Below are positions 45,598 to 57,440 of a stretch of 64,000 nt of DNA, piece by piece. The DNA lies in NCBI GenBank assembly GCA_950097015.1, contig CATNEN010000011.1, positions 1,550,001-1,614,000 on the forward strand. The letters run 5' to 3'. The stretch comes from Macrostomum hystrix (lineage: Eukaryota > Platyhelminthes > Macrostomidae). The stretch's first letter is position 1; the number at the start of each line of letters is the position of its first letter. The position numbers and the translations under genes are program-made. The notes beneath the pieces are model-generated. The model searched no databases and was not told the DNA's origin. It was given only the letters and a program-made list of their open reading frames with translations.

Positions 45598-46078
45598 CTC
45601 AAAGAAAGGATTGGGTGTCCGCTCAAAGGAAGGATTGGGTGTCCACTCAAGGAAAGGATTGGGTGTCCGCTCAATGAAAGGATTGGGTGTCCGCTCAAGG
45701 AAAGGATTGGGTGTCCGCTCAATGAAAGGATTGGGTGTCCGCTCAATGAAAGGATTGGGTGTCCGCTCAAGGAAAGGATTGGGTGTCCGCTCAATGAAAG
45801 GATTGGGTGTCCGCTCAAGGAAAGGATTGGGTGTCCGCTCAATGAAAGGATTGGGTGTCCGCTCAAGGAAAGGATTGGGTGTCCACTCAAAGAAAGGATA
45901 GGGTGTCCACTCAAAGAAAGGATAGGGTGTCCACTCAAAGAAAGTATTGCGTGTCCGCTCAATGAAAGGATTGGGTGTCCACTCAAAGAAAGGATTGGGT
46001 GTCCACTCAAAGAAAGGATTGGGTGTCCACTCAAAGAAAGGATTGGGTGTCCGCTCAAAGAAAGGATTGGGTGTCCGA
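45598..46078. repeat. 24-bp minisatellite, GGACACCCAATCC core on the minus strand
   Basis: About 20 copies of GGATTGGGTGTCCGCTCAAT then GAAA or GGAAA variants. The core is the reverse complement of that in the adjacent array. Confidence 0.95.
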
Positions 46079-46109
46079 TTGGACTGTGTCCGAGTGTCCG
46101 AGTCGGATT

Positions 46110-46585
46110 GGAAACCCAATCCTGTCTTTAAAGTGGACACCCAATCCCGTCTTTAAAGTGGACACCCAATCCTGTCTTTAAAGTGGACACCCAATCCTGT
46201 CTTTAAAGTGGACACCCAATCCTGTCTTTAAAGTGGACACCCAATCCTGTCTTCAAATGGACACCCAATCCTGTCTTTAAAGTGGACACCAAATCCTGTC
46301 TTTAAAGTGGACACCCAATCCTGTCTTCAAATGGACACCCAATCCTGTCTTTAAAGTGGACACCAAATCCTGTCTTTAAAGTGGACACCCAATCCTGTCT
46401 TCAAATGGACACCCAATCTGTCTTTAAAGTGGACACCCAATCCTGTCTTTAAAGTGGACACCCAATCCTGTCTTTAAAGTGGACACCCAATCCTGTCTTC
46501 AAATGGACACCCAATCCTGTCTTCAAAGTGGACACCCAATCTGTCTTCGAAACGGACACCCAATCCTGTCTTTAAAGTGGACACC
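46110..46585. repeat. 25-bp minisatellite, GGACACCCAATCC core on the plus strand
   Basis: About 19 copies of AGTGGACACCCAATCCTGTC then TTTAA or TTCAA. Together with 45598-46078 it forms a pair of arrays in opposite orientation joined at about 46080-46110. Confidence 0.95.
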
Positions 46586-47357
46586 CCAGACCAGTGTGAT
46601 TGATTCTGGGCATGCAGGCATGCTTAATTAGAGGATGGAGACACCCCAGTGTGTGTCTCACCTTTTTAGTTAGGCACAATGAATTTACTAGCAGCCTCAG
46701 TGCTCAGAGACGCTAACTAGATTCTAGAATTTATATTCAGCCTCTTTAAATTGCATTCTAATCCCCAAAAATAGAATAAATTTATACAGCCTATTTAATT
46801 ATGTTTGCAGCCCCGTGAGTACAGTACAAGCGATGAGCAGGCCTTAGTTTGAAGTCTTCGATTTTTTACTGAAATCGATCAAACTAGATAAAAAATCACA
46901 TCTTCCAGATTAACGAAGCGGAACAAAGAACAGGCTTGTCGGTGTGTCTGTCAAGTTGGTTAGTCAGTATAGGACTAAATCTATACGGACAGCTATACAC
47001 ACTGCACTCTAATAACGTTGCGGTTGAACAGTTCATTAGTGTACAAGTTTTTTAGTTTTCATTGCTAAAGCAACGGCAGCATTAGCAGCAGAAGCAAACG
47101 TTCTGTATTTAGCGTATGTATGAACAAATAACTTTTAGGGGTGGCCAATAAAACATTGCCTAGACACGTATGCACACACATATTTATATCAGCCATAAGA
47201 CTGTGACTGTGTAAAAGTCACCGATATTGTAATGGGCAATTCTGACACAAAAGCGAAGGAAACATTTAGCACGCGAAACAATGCGAGTTGCATATTGCTG
47301 ACAGCTGGCTTGTAGAACAGTTCCTGTTGTGATGTCTCTATCTTATTATCTAATTGA
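46586..47357. other. Spacer without a gene
   Basis: Nothing recognised on either strand. Confidence 0.3.
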
Positions 47358-48545
47358 AAGGGGAGGAGAGGAGAGGAGACGAGAGGAGATGAGAGGAGAT
47401 GAGAGGAGATGAGAGGAGATGAGAGGAGATGAGAGGAGATGAGAGGAGAGGAGGGGAGATGAGAGGAGATGAGAGGCGAGGAGTGGCGAGGACATGAGAG
47501 GAGAGGAGATGAGAGGACAGGCGAGGACATGAGAGGACATGAGAGGAGAGGAGAGGAGAGGAGAGGAGAGGAGAGGAGATGAGAGGCGAGGAGATGAGAG
47601 GAGATGAGAGGAGAGGAGAGGAGATGAGAGGAGATGAGAGGAGATGAGAGGAGATAAGAGGCGAGGAGAGGAGAGGAGAGGCGAGGAGAGGAGATGAGAG
47701 GATATGAGAGGAGATAAGAGGAGATGAAAGGCGAGGAGAGGAGACGAGAGGAGATGAGAGGAGATGAGAGGAGATGAGAGGAGATAAGAGGCGAGGAGAG
47801 GAGAGGAGAGGAGAGGAGAGGAGAGGCGAGGAGAGGAGATGAGAGGAGAGGAGAGGAGATGAGAGGAGAGGAGAGGAGATGAGAGGAGATGAGAGGAGAT
47901 AAGAGGAGATGAGAGGCGAGGAGAGGAGATGAGAGGATATGAGAGGAGATAAGAGGAGATGAAAGGCGAGGAGAGGAGACGAGAGGAGATGAGAGGAGAT
48001 GAGAGGAGATGAGAGGAGATAAGAGGCGAGGAGAGGAGAGGAGAGGAGAGGAGAGGAGAGGCGAGGAGAGGAGATGAGAGGAGAGGAGAGGAGAGGGGAG
48101 AAGAGGAGAGGAGATGAGAGGAGAGGCGAGGAGAGGAGAGGAGAGGGTAGGAGAGGAGAGGAGAGGAGAGGCGAGGAGAGGAGATGAGAGGAGAGGAGAG
48201 GAGAGGAGAGGCGAGGAGATAGAGGAGAGGGGAGAAGAGGAGAGGAGAGGAGATGAGATGAGAGGAGAGGAGAGGAGATGAGAGGAGAGGAGAGGAGAAT
48301 AGAGGAGGGAAGGGAAGAGGAGAGGAGATGAGAGGAGAGGCGAGGAGAGGAGATGAGAGGAGAGGAGATGAGCGGAGAGGAGATGAGAGGAGAGGAGATG
48401 AGAGGCGAGGAGAGGGGAGGAGAGGAGAGGAGATGAGATCAGAGGAGAAAAGAGGAGAAGAGATGAGAGGAGATGAGAGGAGATGGGAGGAGAGGAGAGG
48501 AGAATAGAGGAGGGAAGGGAAGAGGAGAGGAGAGGATGGGAGAGA
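47358..48545. repeat. Polypurine minisatellite (GGAGA/GATGA units)
   Basis: About 1.2 kb in which the plus strand is almost all A and G, built from GGAGA, GATGAGA and GGCGA words. The opposite strand opens a false 460-codon frame of Ser, Leu and Pro. Confidence 0.95.
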
Positions 48546-49195
48546 GTTGTTACCGAATGTTGTGTTTTCATTGAAAATACTATAATTCCTATTTCTGCTT
48601 GAGCAACTGCAAGAGAGTTAATACGCCGATAATAATTGCTTTCTAAGAAAGAAAACAGTTCGTAAACGCGCGCAGATTAACATGGAAGCAAAGCCATTGT
48701 TAAGTGTCTGCATTCAAATGGCATTCAATTTTCGCTTTCCAACATAACTCTAGCCCAGATGGTGCCATAACATTTTCCAAAATGTCTAAATAGTTTTTAT
48801 CATGCAATTGCCAACCAAGCAGCAGGAATAACACTAGGACTCGATCAAGGACCTATCCATCAATCTGGAACCGATTTCTCGTGCCCAAGTTTCTGTATAA
48901 ATACAAATAAATGCTATAGAATGAAGAAGTTAGCACTGGGCCAAATCAACACCGAATAAATGCTTGTTAGATAGAATTTGGGAAAGGAGCAAATTGACTA
49001 ATGGGTTTTTTATTCATCCTCAACGTTTTGCAGCTCGTCTGCTTCTAGCGATTTCCCACCTGGAAATTTTTCTTCGAATTTTCGCGCTGTATTAACATTA
49101 TTTCCGCCATGTTCTACGGGTACATATAATGTTGGACTTAAAATAGCCACTGACTCTCACACATATTTTATAATTGAATAGCCTATTTCAATTAT
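48546..49195. other. Spacer without a gene
   Basis: Nothing recognised. Confidence 0.3.
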
Positions 49196-50350
49196 AAGGT
49201 GGACACCGACCCTCTTCAAGTCCTTTTCCAGACACCCAGTCCTTTTCTATAAGGTGAACACCCAGTCTTTGAACAAGACCGTCTTTGAGGCGGACACCCA
49301 AACCTGTCTAAGGTGGACATTCAGTCCTGTCTAAGGTGGACACCCAATCCTGTCTAAGGTGGACACTCAGTCCTGTCTAAGGTGGACACCCAATCCTGTC
49401 TAAGGTGGACACTCAGTCCTGTCTAAGGTGGACACCCAATCCTGTCTTTGAGGTGGACACAAAATCCTGTCTTTGAGGTGAACACAAAATCCTGTCTAAG
49501 GTGGACACCCAATCCTGTCTAAGGTGGACACCCAATCCTGTCTAAGGTGGACACCCAATCCTGTCTAAGGTGGACACTCAGTCCTGTCTAAGGTGGACAC
49601 CCAATCCTGTCTAAGGTGGACACTCAGTCCTGTCTAAGGTGGACACCCAATCCTGTCTTTGAGGTGAACACAAAATCCTGTCTAAGGTGGACACTCAGTC
49701 CTGTCTAAGGTGGACACCCAATCCTGTCTAAGGTGGACACTCAGTCCTGTCTAAGGTGGACACAAAATCCTGTCTTTGAGGTGAACACAAAATCCTGTCT
49801 AAGGTGGACACTCAGTCCTGTCTAAGGTGGACACCCAATCCTGTCTAAAGTGGACATTCAGTCCTGTCTAAGGTGGACACAAAATCCTGTCTTTGAGGTG
49901 AACACAAAATCCTGTCTAAGGTGGACACCCAATCCTGTCTTTGAGGTGGACACACAATCCTGTCTTTGAGGTGGACACAAAATCCTGTCTAAGGTTGACA
50001 CCCAATCCTGTCTAAGGTGGACACTCAGTCCTGTCTAAGGTGGACACCCAATCCTGTCTAAGGTGGACACTCAGTCCTGTCTAAGGTGGACACCCAATCC
50101 TGTCTAAGGTGGACACCCAATCCTGTCTAAGGTGGACACTCAGTCCTGTCTAAGGTGGACACCCAATCCTGTCTAAGGTGGAAACCCAATCCTGTCTAAG
50201 GTGGACACCCAATCCTGTCTAAGGTGGACACTCAATCCTGTCTAAGGTGGACACCCAATCCTGTCTAAGGTGGACACTCAATCCTGTCTAAGGTGGACAC
50301 CCAATCCTGTCTAAGGTGGACACCCAATCCTGTCTAAGGTGGACAGTCAG
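49196..50350. repeat. 23-bp minisatellite with GGACACCCAATCC core
   Basis: About 49 copies of GGTGGACACCCAATCCTGTC then TAA, alternating with a CTCAGTCC variant and longer TTTGA units. Confidence 0.95.
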
Positions 50351-50929
50351 TCCTGTCTGAACACTCGAGTGTTGAAAGATATCTGATGTTAATGGTGACA
50401 GTAGCAACCTAGAAGAAATGACTATAGCACTACTGACAACCATAACACTACCCCATGTTTGTCATGCATTTTTACTAATAATGTATTGCTTCGGTAAGAA
50501 ATTTCTATAAGACGTGAAAGATATGGCTTTTAATATATCATCTATGTTTCTTTCGCTTTAGCAATTCAAGTTAAATAACGAGGCATCTAGGTTACTATGT
50601 ATTAAAAATAATAATAAAAAGGTATAGCCTTATCCTTGGCATGGATTTAGAATAAACACACGTTCTATAGTCTCTGCTTTTAGTAGGAATGTTCGGATAA
50701 AAAAAGCTTTATATAACTCGCATATTTAACTAATATTTAACTAATAGTTCATAAAAGTCAGACAAAAAATATTAAATCAATAATAATCAGTTTTGTCATG
50801 AAAATGTAGTTTTTTTGGCAAAAAAGTGTCGAGTAAACAGTACATTATAGTTGCAAAAATCACTAACTACTGGGCTAAAGTAGGCATTCGTGATAATCGC
50901 ACACAGCAGAGGAATTATATCGAATCGGG
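50351..50929. other. Spacer without a gene
   Basis: Starts with the 14-bp palindrome AACACTCGAGTGTT at 50360-50373. Otherwise AT-rich and empty. Confidence 0.35.
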
Positions 50930-52090
50930 ATATTTAAAATCGGGGCTTAAAATCCCAGAATCGGGGCTTAAAATCCCAGAATCGGGACTTAAAATCCCAG
51001 AATCGGGACTAACAACTTTAGAATCGGGACTAACAATCCCAGAACCAGGATCAACAACTTTAGAATCGGGACTAACAATCCCAGAATCAGGATCAACAAC
51101 TTTAGAATCGGGACTAACAATTTTAGAATCGGGACTAACAACTTTAGAATCGGGACTAACAATCCCAGAATCGGGACTAACAACTTTAAAATCGGGACTA
51201 AGAACTTTAGAATCGGGACTAATAAATTTAGAATCGGGACTAACAATCACAGAATCGGGACTAAAAATCACAGAATCGGGACTAAAACTCACAGAATCGG
51301 GACTTAAAATCTCAGAATCGGGACTAACAATCCCAGAATCGGGACTAACAACTTTAGAATCGGGACTAACAATCCCAGAATCGGGACTAACAACTTTAGA
51401 ATCGGGACTAACAACTTTAGAATCGGGACTAACAACTTTAGAATCGGGACTAACAACTTTAGAATCGAGACTAAAAATTTTAGAATCGGGACTAAAAACT
51501 TTAGAATCGGAACTAACAACTTTAAAATCGGGACTAACAACTTTAGAATCGGGACTAACAACTTTAGAATCGGGACTAACAACTTTAGAATCGGGACTAA
51601 CAACTTTAGAATCGGGACTAAGAACTTTAGAATCGGGACTAACAACTTTATAATCGGGACTAACAATCCCAGAATCGGGACTAACAATCTCAGAATCGGG
51701 ACTAACAACTTTAGAATCGGGACTAACAATCTCAGAATCGGGACTAACAACTTTAGAATCGGGACTAACAATCTCAGAATCGGGACTAACAACTTTAGAA
51801 TCGGGACTAACAACTTTAAAATCGGGACTAAGAACTTTAGAATCGGGACTAACAATCCCAGAATCGGGACTAACAATCTCAGAATCGGGACTAACAACTT
51901 TAGAATCGGGACTAACAATCTCAGAATCGGGACTAACAACTTTAGAATCGGGACTAACAACTTTAAAATCGGGACTAAGAACTTTGGAATCGGGACTAAC
52001 AACTTTAGAATCGGGACTAACAATCCCAGAATCGGGACTAACAATCTCAGAATCGGGACTAACAACTTTAGAATCGGGACTAACAGCACT
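50930..52090. repeat. 21-bp minisatellite just downstream of the P450 gene
   Basis: About 54 copies of GAATCGGGACTAACAACTTT plus A, with CCCA, TCTCA and CACA variants. A nine-unit block recurs with an offset of 189 bp (51662 and 51851). It ends 20 bases from the P450 stop codon. Confidence 0.95.
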
Positions 52091-52109
52091 GGTATACGCT
52101 TGGCTACAG

Positions 52110-55100
52110 TCAGTCCCTGGGAATGAGGCTCAGCAGATGCGGCTCAGGCCCTCGCACAATACCATCGGTGCCAACCAATAGGCTCTCGCCCATAGCCAGA
52201 CAGTCCTGCGTAGCAACAATATCGAATTGTTGCAATAGGCTGGCGAACAATAGAAATGTTTCAGCTCTGGCCAAACCCTCGCCTAGACAGGATCTTCTGC
52301 CCATCCCGAATGGGATCAGATATTGCGACGGTTGATAGCGACCTTGCGAGTCCAGAAATCTGTCCGGTTTGAATTTATCCGGCTCAGGGAAAAATCTAGC
52401 ATCCCTGTGATGACCGTAGAGATTAACAAACACAATGGCGTCGGATGGAATTCGGTGGCCGAGAAATTCCGTGTCTCGCAGAACGCGTCTGTAGGTGGGG
52501 ATGATTTTTTGTTTATTTAATGTCGAAATTTTTTGTCATAAATTTTTTTACATTTTTATTCGGTCATACTATGAATGAGTAAATTAATTCGGTTATACCC
52601 GTGACTAAGTCATTTGATTCGGTGATAAAACTCTTATTAAATACCTTTGACTGGGTCATTTTTTGGTCATAGACCAGTTCTCAACTAACCTCTGACTGGG
52701 TCATTTAATGACCTCACTTCCGATCCACTTTAGTCATTGAATGGGAAGTTGTAGCCTTGTGGTTAGAGCGTCGGAGTCACGACAATTTGAGTCCTTTAGC
52801 AAGACATAAATCCTAACTTCTATCTTTGATTGGGCCATTTAGGTTCTAGATACCAGCCGGTCATTCACCTGTCAACATTGTGCACCAGAATACTGCTCAT
52901 CCTTAGTCCCTCGTCAATGAAAGCCTGGACCTGATGCAGTCGCCTTTTATCGTCTAGCCGGACGGGGGCTCCGTTCAGCTCGTTGGCTAGCTCAGTCTGG
53001 CACAGCCGCTGCTGCTCAGGATTCAGAGCACTGTACAACAGCAGCCAACCTAGTGTGGCTGTAGTTGTGTCTGAACCGGCAATGTACAAATCCAGCACGG
53101 TCTGAAATGGGGCAATTAAAATGCTTTTTAGTTGGGTTTTTACCAAATTCGATAATGAATTAAACGTTTTCTTTAACGGACTTCAAGAATGACTCATTAG
53201 TTGGGTTTTTAACGGACTTCAAGAATGACTCATTAGTTGGGTTTTTAACGGACTTCAAGAATGGCTCTTTAGTTGGGTTTTTAACGGACTTCAAGAATGG
53301 CTCATTAGTTGGGCTTTTAACGGACTTCAAGAATGGCTCATTAATTGGGTTTTTAACGGACTTCAAGAATGGCTCATTAGTTGGGCTTTTAACGGACTTC
53401 AATAATGGCTCTTTAGTTGGGTTTTAAACGGACTTCAAGAATGGCTCATTAGTTGGGTTTTTAACGGACTTTAAGAATGGCTCATTAGTTGGGTTTTTAA
53501 CGAACTTCAATAATGGCTCATTAGTTGGGTTTTTAACGGACTTCAAGAATGGCTCATTAGTTGGGCTTTTAACGGACTTCAAGAATGGCTCATTAGTTGG
53601 GCTTTTAACGGACTTCAAGAATGGCTCATTAGTTGGGCTTTTAACGGACTTCAAGAATGGCTCATTAGTTGGGCTTTTAACGGACTTCAAGAATGGCTCA
53701 TTAGTTGGGTTTTTAACGGACTTCAAGAATGGCTCATTAGTTGGGTTTTTAACGGCCTTCAAGAATGGCTTCTAGAATTTGAATCTAAGAGTCAATTATC
53801 GTTATTCACCTGCATTAGCTGCTCATCATCGAAGGTGCCAATGTCTTCCCCGGCAGACAGTCGACGCCTCTGCTCCCGTAGATAAGCTTCAACAAAATTT
53901 GCCGGCTCTGAGTCAGCCTGACTATCGTTGAATTCTTGTCGAATCTTGTCGACTCGACTGCGGCAAACTCGGCTAAGCCAGTCGCGAGATACAACCGGCC
54001 TGTTGAGGCCGGGTAGCAGGTTAACTAGCCAGGACTGGCACAGGAACGGATAGAACAGTGTCAGGAACTGTGCAGGACTGCCCAGCTGCGTCATGTTTGA
54101 CACGTGATCGATTGTGACCTGAAAGTCTACATCTTCGTAGCCGCAGCGTTCGCTGAAGACCAGGCCGCCAATTACATTCGCTACGGCCTGCGCAGCCACG
54201 GATGGAGGGTGGGCGATGACTGCTGGTGAGCTGACTGGATGAGACAGGGGAGAGATGAGACAGTGGAGAGATGAGACACGGGAGAGAATCGACAGGGGAA
54301 AATGAGACATGGGAGAGATAAGACACGGGAGAGATGAGACACGGGAGAGAATCGACAGGGGAAAATGAGACATGGGAGAGATAAGACACGGGAGAGATGA
54401 GACACGGGAGAGACGAGACAGGGAGAGATGAGACACGGGAGAGATGAGACACGGGAGAGACGAGACAGGGAGAGATGAGACACGGGAGAGATAAGACACG
54501 GGAGAGATGAGACAGGGAGAGATGAGACAGGGAGAGATGAGACAGGGAGAGATGAGACAGGGAGAGATAAGACAAAGGAGAGATGAGACAGGGAGAGATA
54601 AGACACAGGAGAGATGAGACAGGGAGAGATAAGACAGGAAGAGATGAGACAGGGAGAGATAAGACACAGGAGAGATGAGACAGGGAGAGATAAGACAGGA
54701 AGAGATGAGACAGGGAGAGATAAGACAAAGGAGAGATGAGACAGGGAGAGATAAGACACAGGAGAGATGAGACAGGGAGAGATAAGACACAGGAGAGATG
54801 AGACAGGGAGAGATAAGACAGGAAGAGATGAGACAGGGAGAGATAAGACACAGGAGAGATGAGACAGGGAGAGATAAGACAGGAAGAGATGAGACAGGGA
54901 GAGATAAGACAAAGGAGAGATGAGACAGGGAGAGATAAGACACAGGAGAGATGAGACAGGGAGAGATAAGACAGGGAGAGATGAGACTAGGGAGGGATGA
55001 GACAGGGGAGGGATAAGACAGGGAGAGATGAGACAGTGGAGGGATGAGACAGGGGAAGATAAGAGAGGGGAGAGATGAGACAAGGGAAGATAAGAGAGGG

Positions 55101-55787
55101 GAGAGATGAGACAGGGGAAGATAAGAGAGGGGAGAGATGAGACAGGGAAGATAAGACAGGACACACAAACCTTAGACAGCAGATCCTTGGTATTGACAGA
55201 CCGACCCTGTAAACTAGTAATTCTGGCGGTCAATTCAACAGCTTCAGCCGCAATGACCTCTTCCATGCGAGACCTGGAAGTGGGTTGATTGACATAGAAC
55301 TACATAGAGAAAAACTATGACTATTTATCAAGCCTCGTCATCCAAGTAGACAGATTCACCTGCCCAATCCAAGATCTCGGAGCACTCTAAGCGCAAATCT
55401 CCTATGCTCCTTCCAGACTGGGCCCTCTGAGAGGATGACACCTTTACCGCCGGACACCAGGCGATAGAACGGGTTGTTAGGCCTGCCAGAGAATGCGTCA
55501 CCGGAGTCGGCAAATGCAGTTTTTATGGCTTCATAGCCGTTAATAACAATGAATCTCTGAAGGCCAACCATATTAGTGGTGACTGGATGGTGCTGTGTCT
55601 CCAGCATATCTTGAAACTGGCGTCTCTTCGGATCTCGAAAATGTTTCCAAGCTAGAAACGGTAGGCGGCCTAGAAAGGGCACCTCGCACTGGTGAGGCAT
55701 GGCAACTCGACCGGAATCGCGAGCATAGACGTAGTGCCATAGAAGCCACAAGCAGAATAGAGCAGCGAAACTTAGCTCCAAAAGCAT
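52110..55787 (-). CDS. Cytochrome P450, CYP2-clan-like, complete in five exons
   Basis: Exons 55787-55360, 55273-55171, 54187-53810, 53101-52869 and 52488-52110 join in frame with GT/AG borders to about 506 residues, the normal length. It is a haem monooxygenase of the ER membrane. Seen: an N-terminal anchor (LLELSFAALFCLWLLW), WKEHRRFALRVLRDLG (C-helix region), AVANVIGGLVFSERCGYED, I-helix AGSDTT at 311-316, EGLR with Glu 367 and Arg 370 (ExxR), FKPDRF (PERF-like), and FGMGRRSCLGEG with haem-ligand Cys near 448. The exon 3 acceptor was set at TGCGCAG|GCC because it alone keeps the frame. Introns 2 and 3 are almost filled by minisatellites and intron 4 holds a SINE fragment. The substrate is unknown. 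Confidence 0.94.
52745..52830 (+). mobile_element. Truncated SINE family 1 copy in P450 intron 4
   Basis: TGTGGTTAGAGCGTC (A-box-like) is followed, after a deletion that removes box B, by GTCCTTTAGCAAGACA, which matches the body of the copy at 15320-15576. Confidence 0.7.
53158..53772. repeat. 36-bp minisatellite in P450 intron 3
   Basis: About 17 copies of TTTTTAACGGACTTCAAGAA then TGGCTCATTAGTTGGG. Confidence 0.95.
54236..55155. repeat. 16-bp minisatellite in P450 intron 2, same unit as in the hAT MITE
   Basis: About 60 copies of GAGATGAGACACGGGA and shorter variants (GAGACAGGGAGA, GATAAGACACAGGA). The reverse complement is the 16-bp unit at 15665-16618. Confidence 0.95.
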
Positions 55788-55851
55788 TGTTGCTTTTCAA
55801 CTGCCTGGAACCTGAAGGTTTCGTTGGTCCGTTTGGACTTCTGCTGCGATT

Positions 55852-56610
55852 CTAGCTATGGTTCGGAATACGTACGATTCCAGCTACGATTCTAGATATG
55901 GTTCTTGCTACGATTCTCGCTTCGATTCTAGAAATGGTTCTAGCTACGATTCTAGATATGGTTCTTGCTACGATTCTCGCTACGATTCTAGCTATGGTTC
56001 TAGCTACGATTCTAGCTACGGTTCTAGCTTCGATTCTAGCTTCGATTCTAGCTATGGTTCTAGCTACGATTCTAGCTACGGTTCTAGCTTCGATTCTAGC
56101 TGTGGTTCTAGCTATGGTTCTTGCTACGATTCTAGCTATGGTTCTAGCTTCGATTCTAGCTACGGTTCTAGCTTCGATTCTAGCTGTGGTTCTAGCTATG
56201 GTTCTAGCTATGGTTCTAGCTACGATTCTAGCTATTGTTCTAGCTACGATTCTAGCTATGGTTCTAGCTACGATTCTAGATATGGTTCTAGCTACGATTC
56301 TAGATATGGTTCTAGCTACGATTCTAGCTATGGTTCTAGCTACGATTCTAGCTATGGTTCTAGCTTCGATTCTAGCTATGGTTCTAGCTTCGATTCTGCT
56401 TTGATTCTAGTCATGATTCTAGCTTTGATTCTAGTCATGATTCTAGCTGTGATTCTAGCCATTATTCGTACTATGATTCTAGCTATAATTCTGCTTTGAT
56501 TCTAGCTATAATTCTGGTTCGATTCGAGCTATAATTCTGCTTCGATTCTAGCTATAATTCTGCTTCGATTCTAGCTATAATTCTGCTTCGATTCTAGCTG
56601 TGATTCTCTC
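55852..56610. repeat. 12-bp minisatellite GATTCTAGCTAC just upstream of P450
   Basis: About 60 copies, often as dimers with GGTTCTAGCTAC. It starts 65 bases upstream of the P450 ATG. The plus strand reads as an open Asp-Ser-Ser-Tyr-Gly repeat, but two frames are open and no start or splice context supports a gene. Confidence 0.93.
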
Positions 56611-57432
56611 ACTGTTAACAAATGTTTTTTAGAACTAAAAATTAGTTTAAAAAAATCAAATCAAATATGAAGCCTGTTTTTAAATTAATTCGTTTCTTTA
56701 GCTAATCAATTGACTTACTCCTTCAACTATTGTATTTGTAAGCGCTTGTGTTCACTGTGTATTTCACTGCACTCAGAGCATTTTAGAGGATATTGTCTGC
56801 GACAAAGAAAACTAAACAAGACAAACTAGACAAAAAAGCAGGACTAGAATAAATTTAAACGAACTTAAACTTAGCATTTCTAAATCTCCTTTTTAATATG
56901 CCCACCGCAACCCCATTATATCTCTCAGAGACAGTTATTGACTTTCGTAATGGACTGTACTCTATCTGCCATTTACGGTTAAATTTATAGTAGTAAGCCA
57001 TGTAAAAAACCTATAGAAAACTACAAAACCGCAAAAAACTAAGCAAAATAACAAAAATAAAAGCAAAAACTATAAAACTAGAATAGTGAGAAAAAATCTA
57101 AATACTACATCGAAACGATGTTCGAAAGCCGGATTGATAAATGAAAGATGATCGATCAAAAAATGAAAGAATGAGCATGAATAATACAAAAAAAATATAA
57201 ACTCCTGTTCTAAGATTACCGAAGTCTGGAAAAAGGACACTAAAAGCATTATTGTTTTAAATGAAGCAACGAAAAACAACATTAAAAAGCTAATTAAAAA
57301 CACTTTGAGACTCGACAATTGATGCAGAAACAAATTGTTCGTTATTATTCAACGAGAATTCGTTCAATAAAACGGCCCTTTTTAGGGTCACCAATTGTAC
57401 TTTAGTACAACGAAACCTGGATATTGAGTATA
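56611..57432. other. AT-rich spacer without a gene
   Basis: Long A-rich stretches; the frame at 57070-57333 (-) is compositional. Confidence 0.35.
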
Positions 57433-57440
57433 AAGAAAAC

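Noticed and set aside
47189-48571. A 460-codon Ser/Leu/Pro frame on the minus strand
   Set aside because: It is the translation of the pyrimidine strand of the polypurine array; no domain, splice context or codon structure supports a protein.
53792-55168. A 458-codon frame on the minus strand ending in P450 sequence
   Set aside because: Its first two thirds are the minisatellite of intron 2. Only the part from 54187 onward is P450 exon 3, joined by a splice at TGCGCAG.
55858-56499. A 213-codon Asp-Ser-Ser-Tyr-Gly frame on the plus strand
   Set aside because: The 12-bp unit keeps two frames open at once. The array stands in the P450 upstream region with no sign of a transcript in this orientation.
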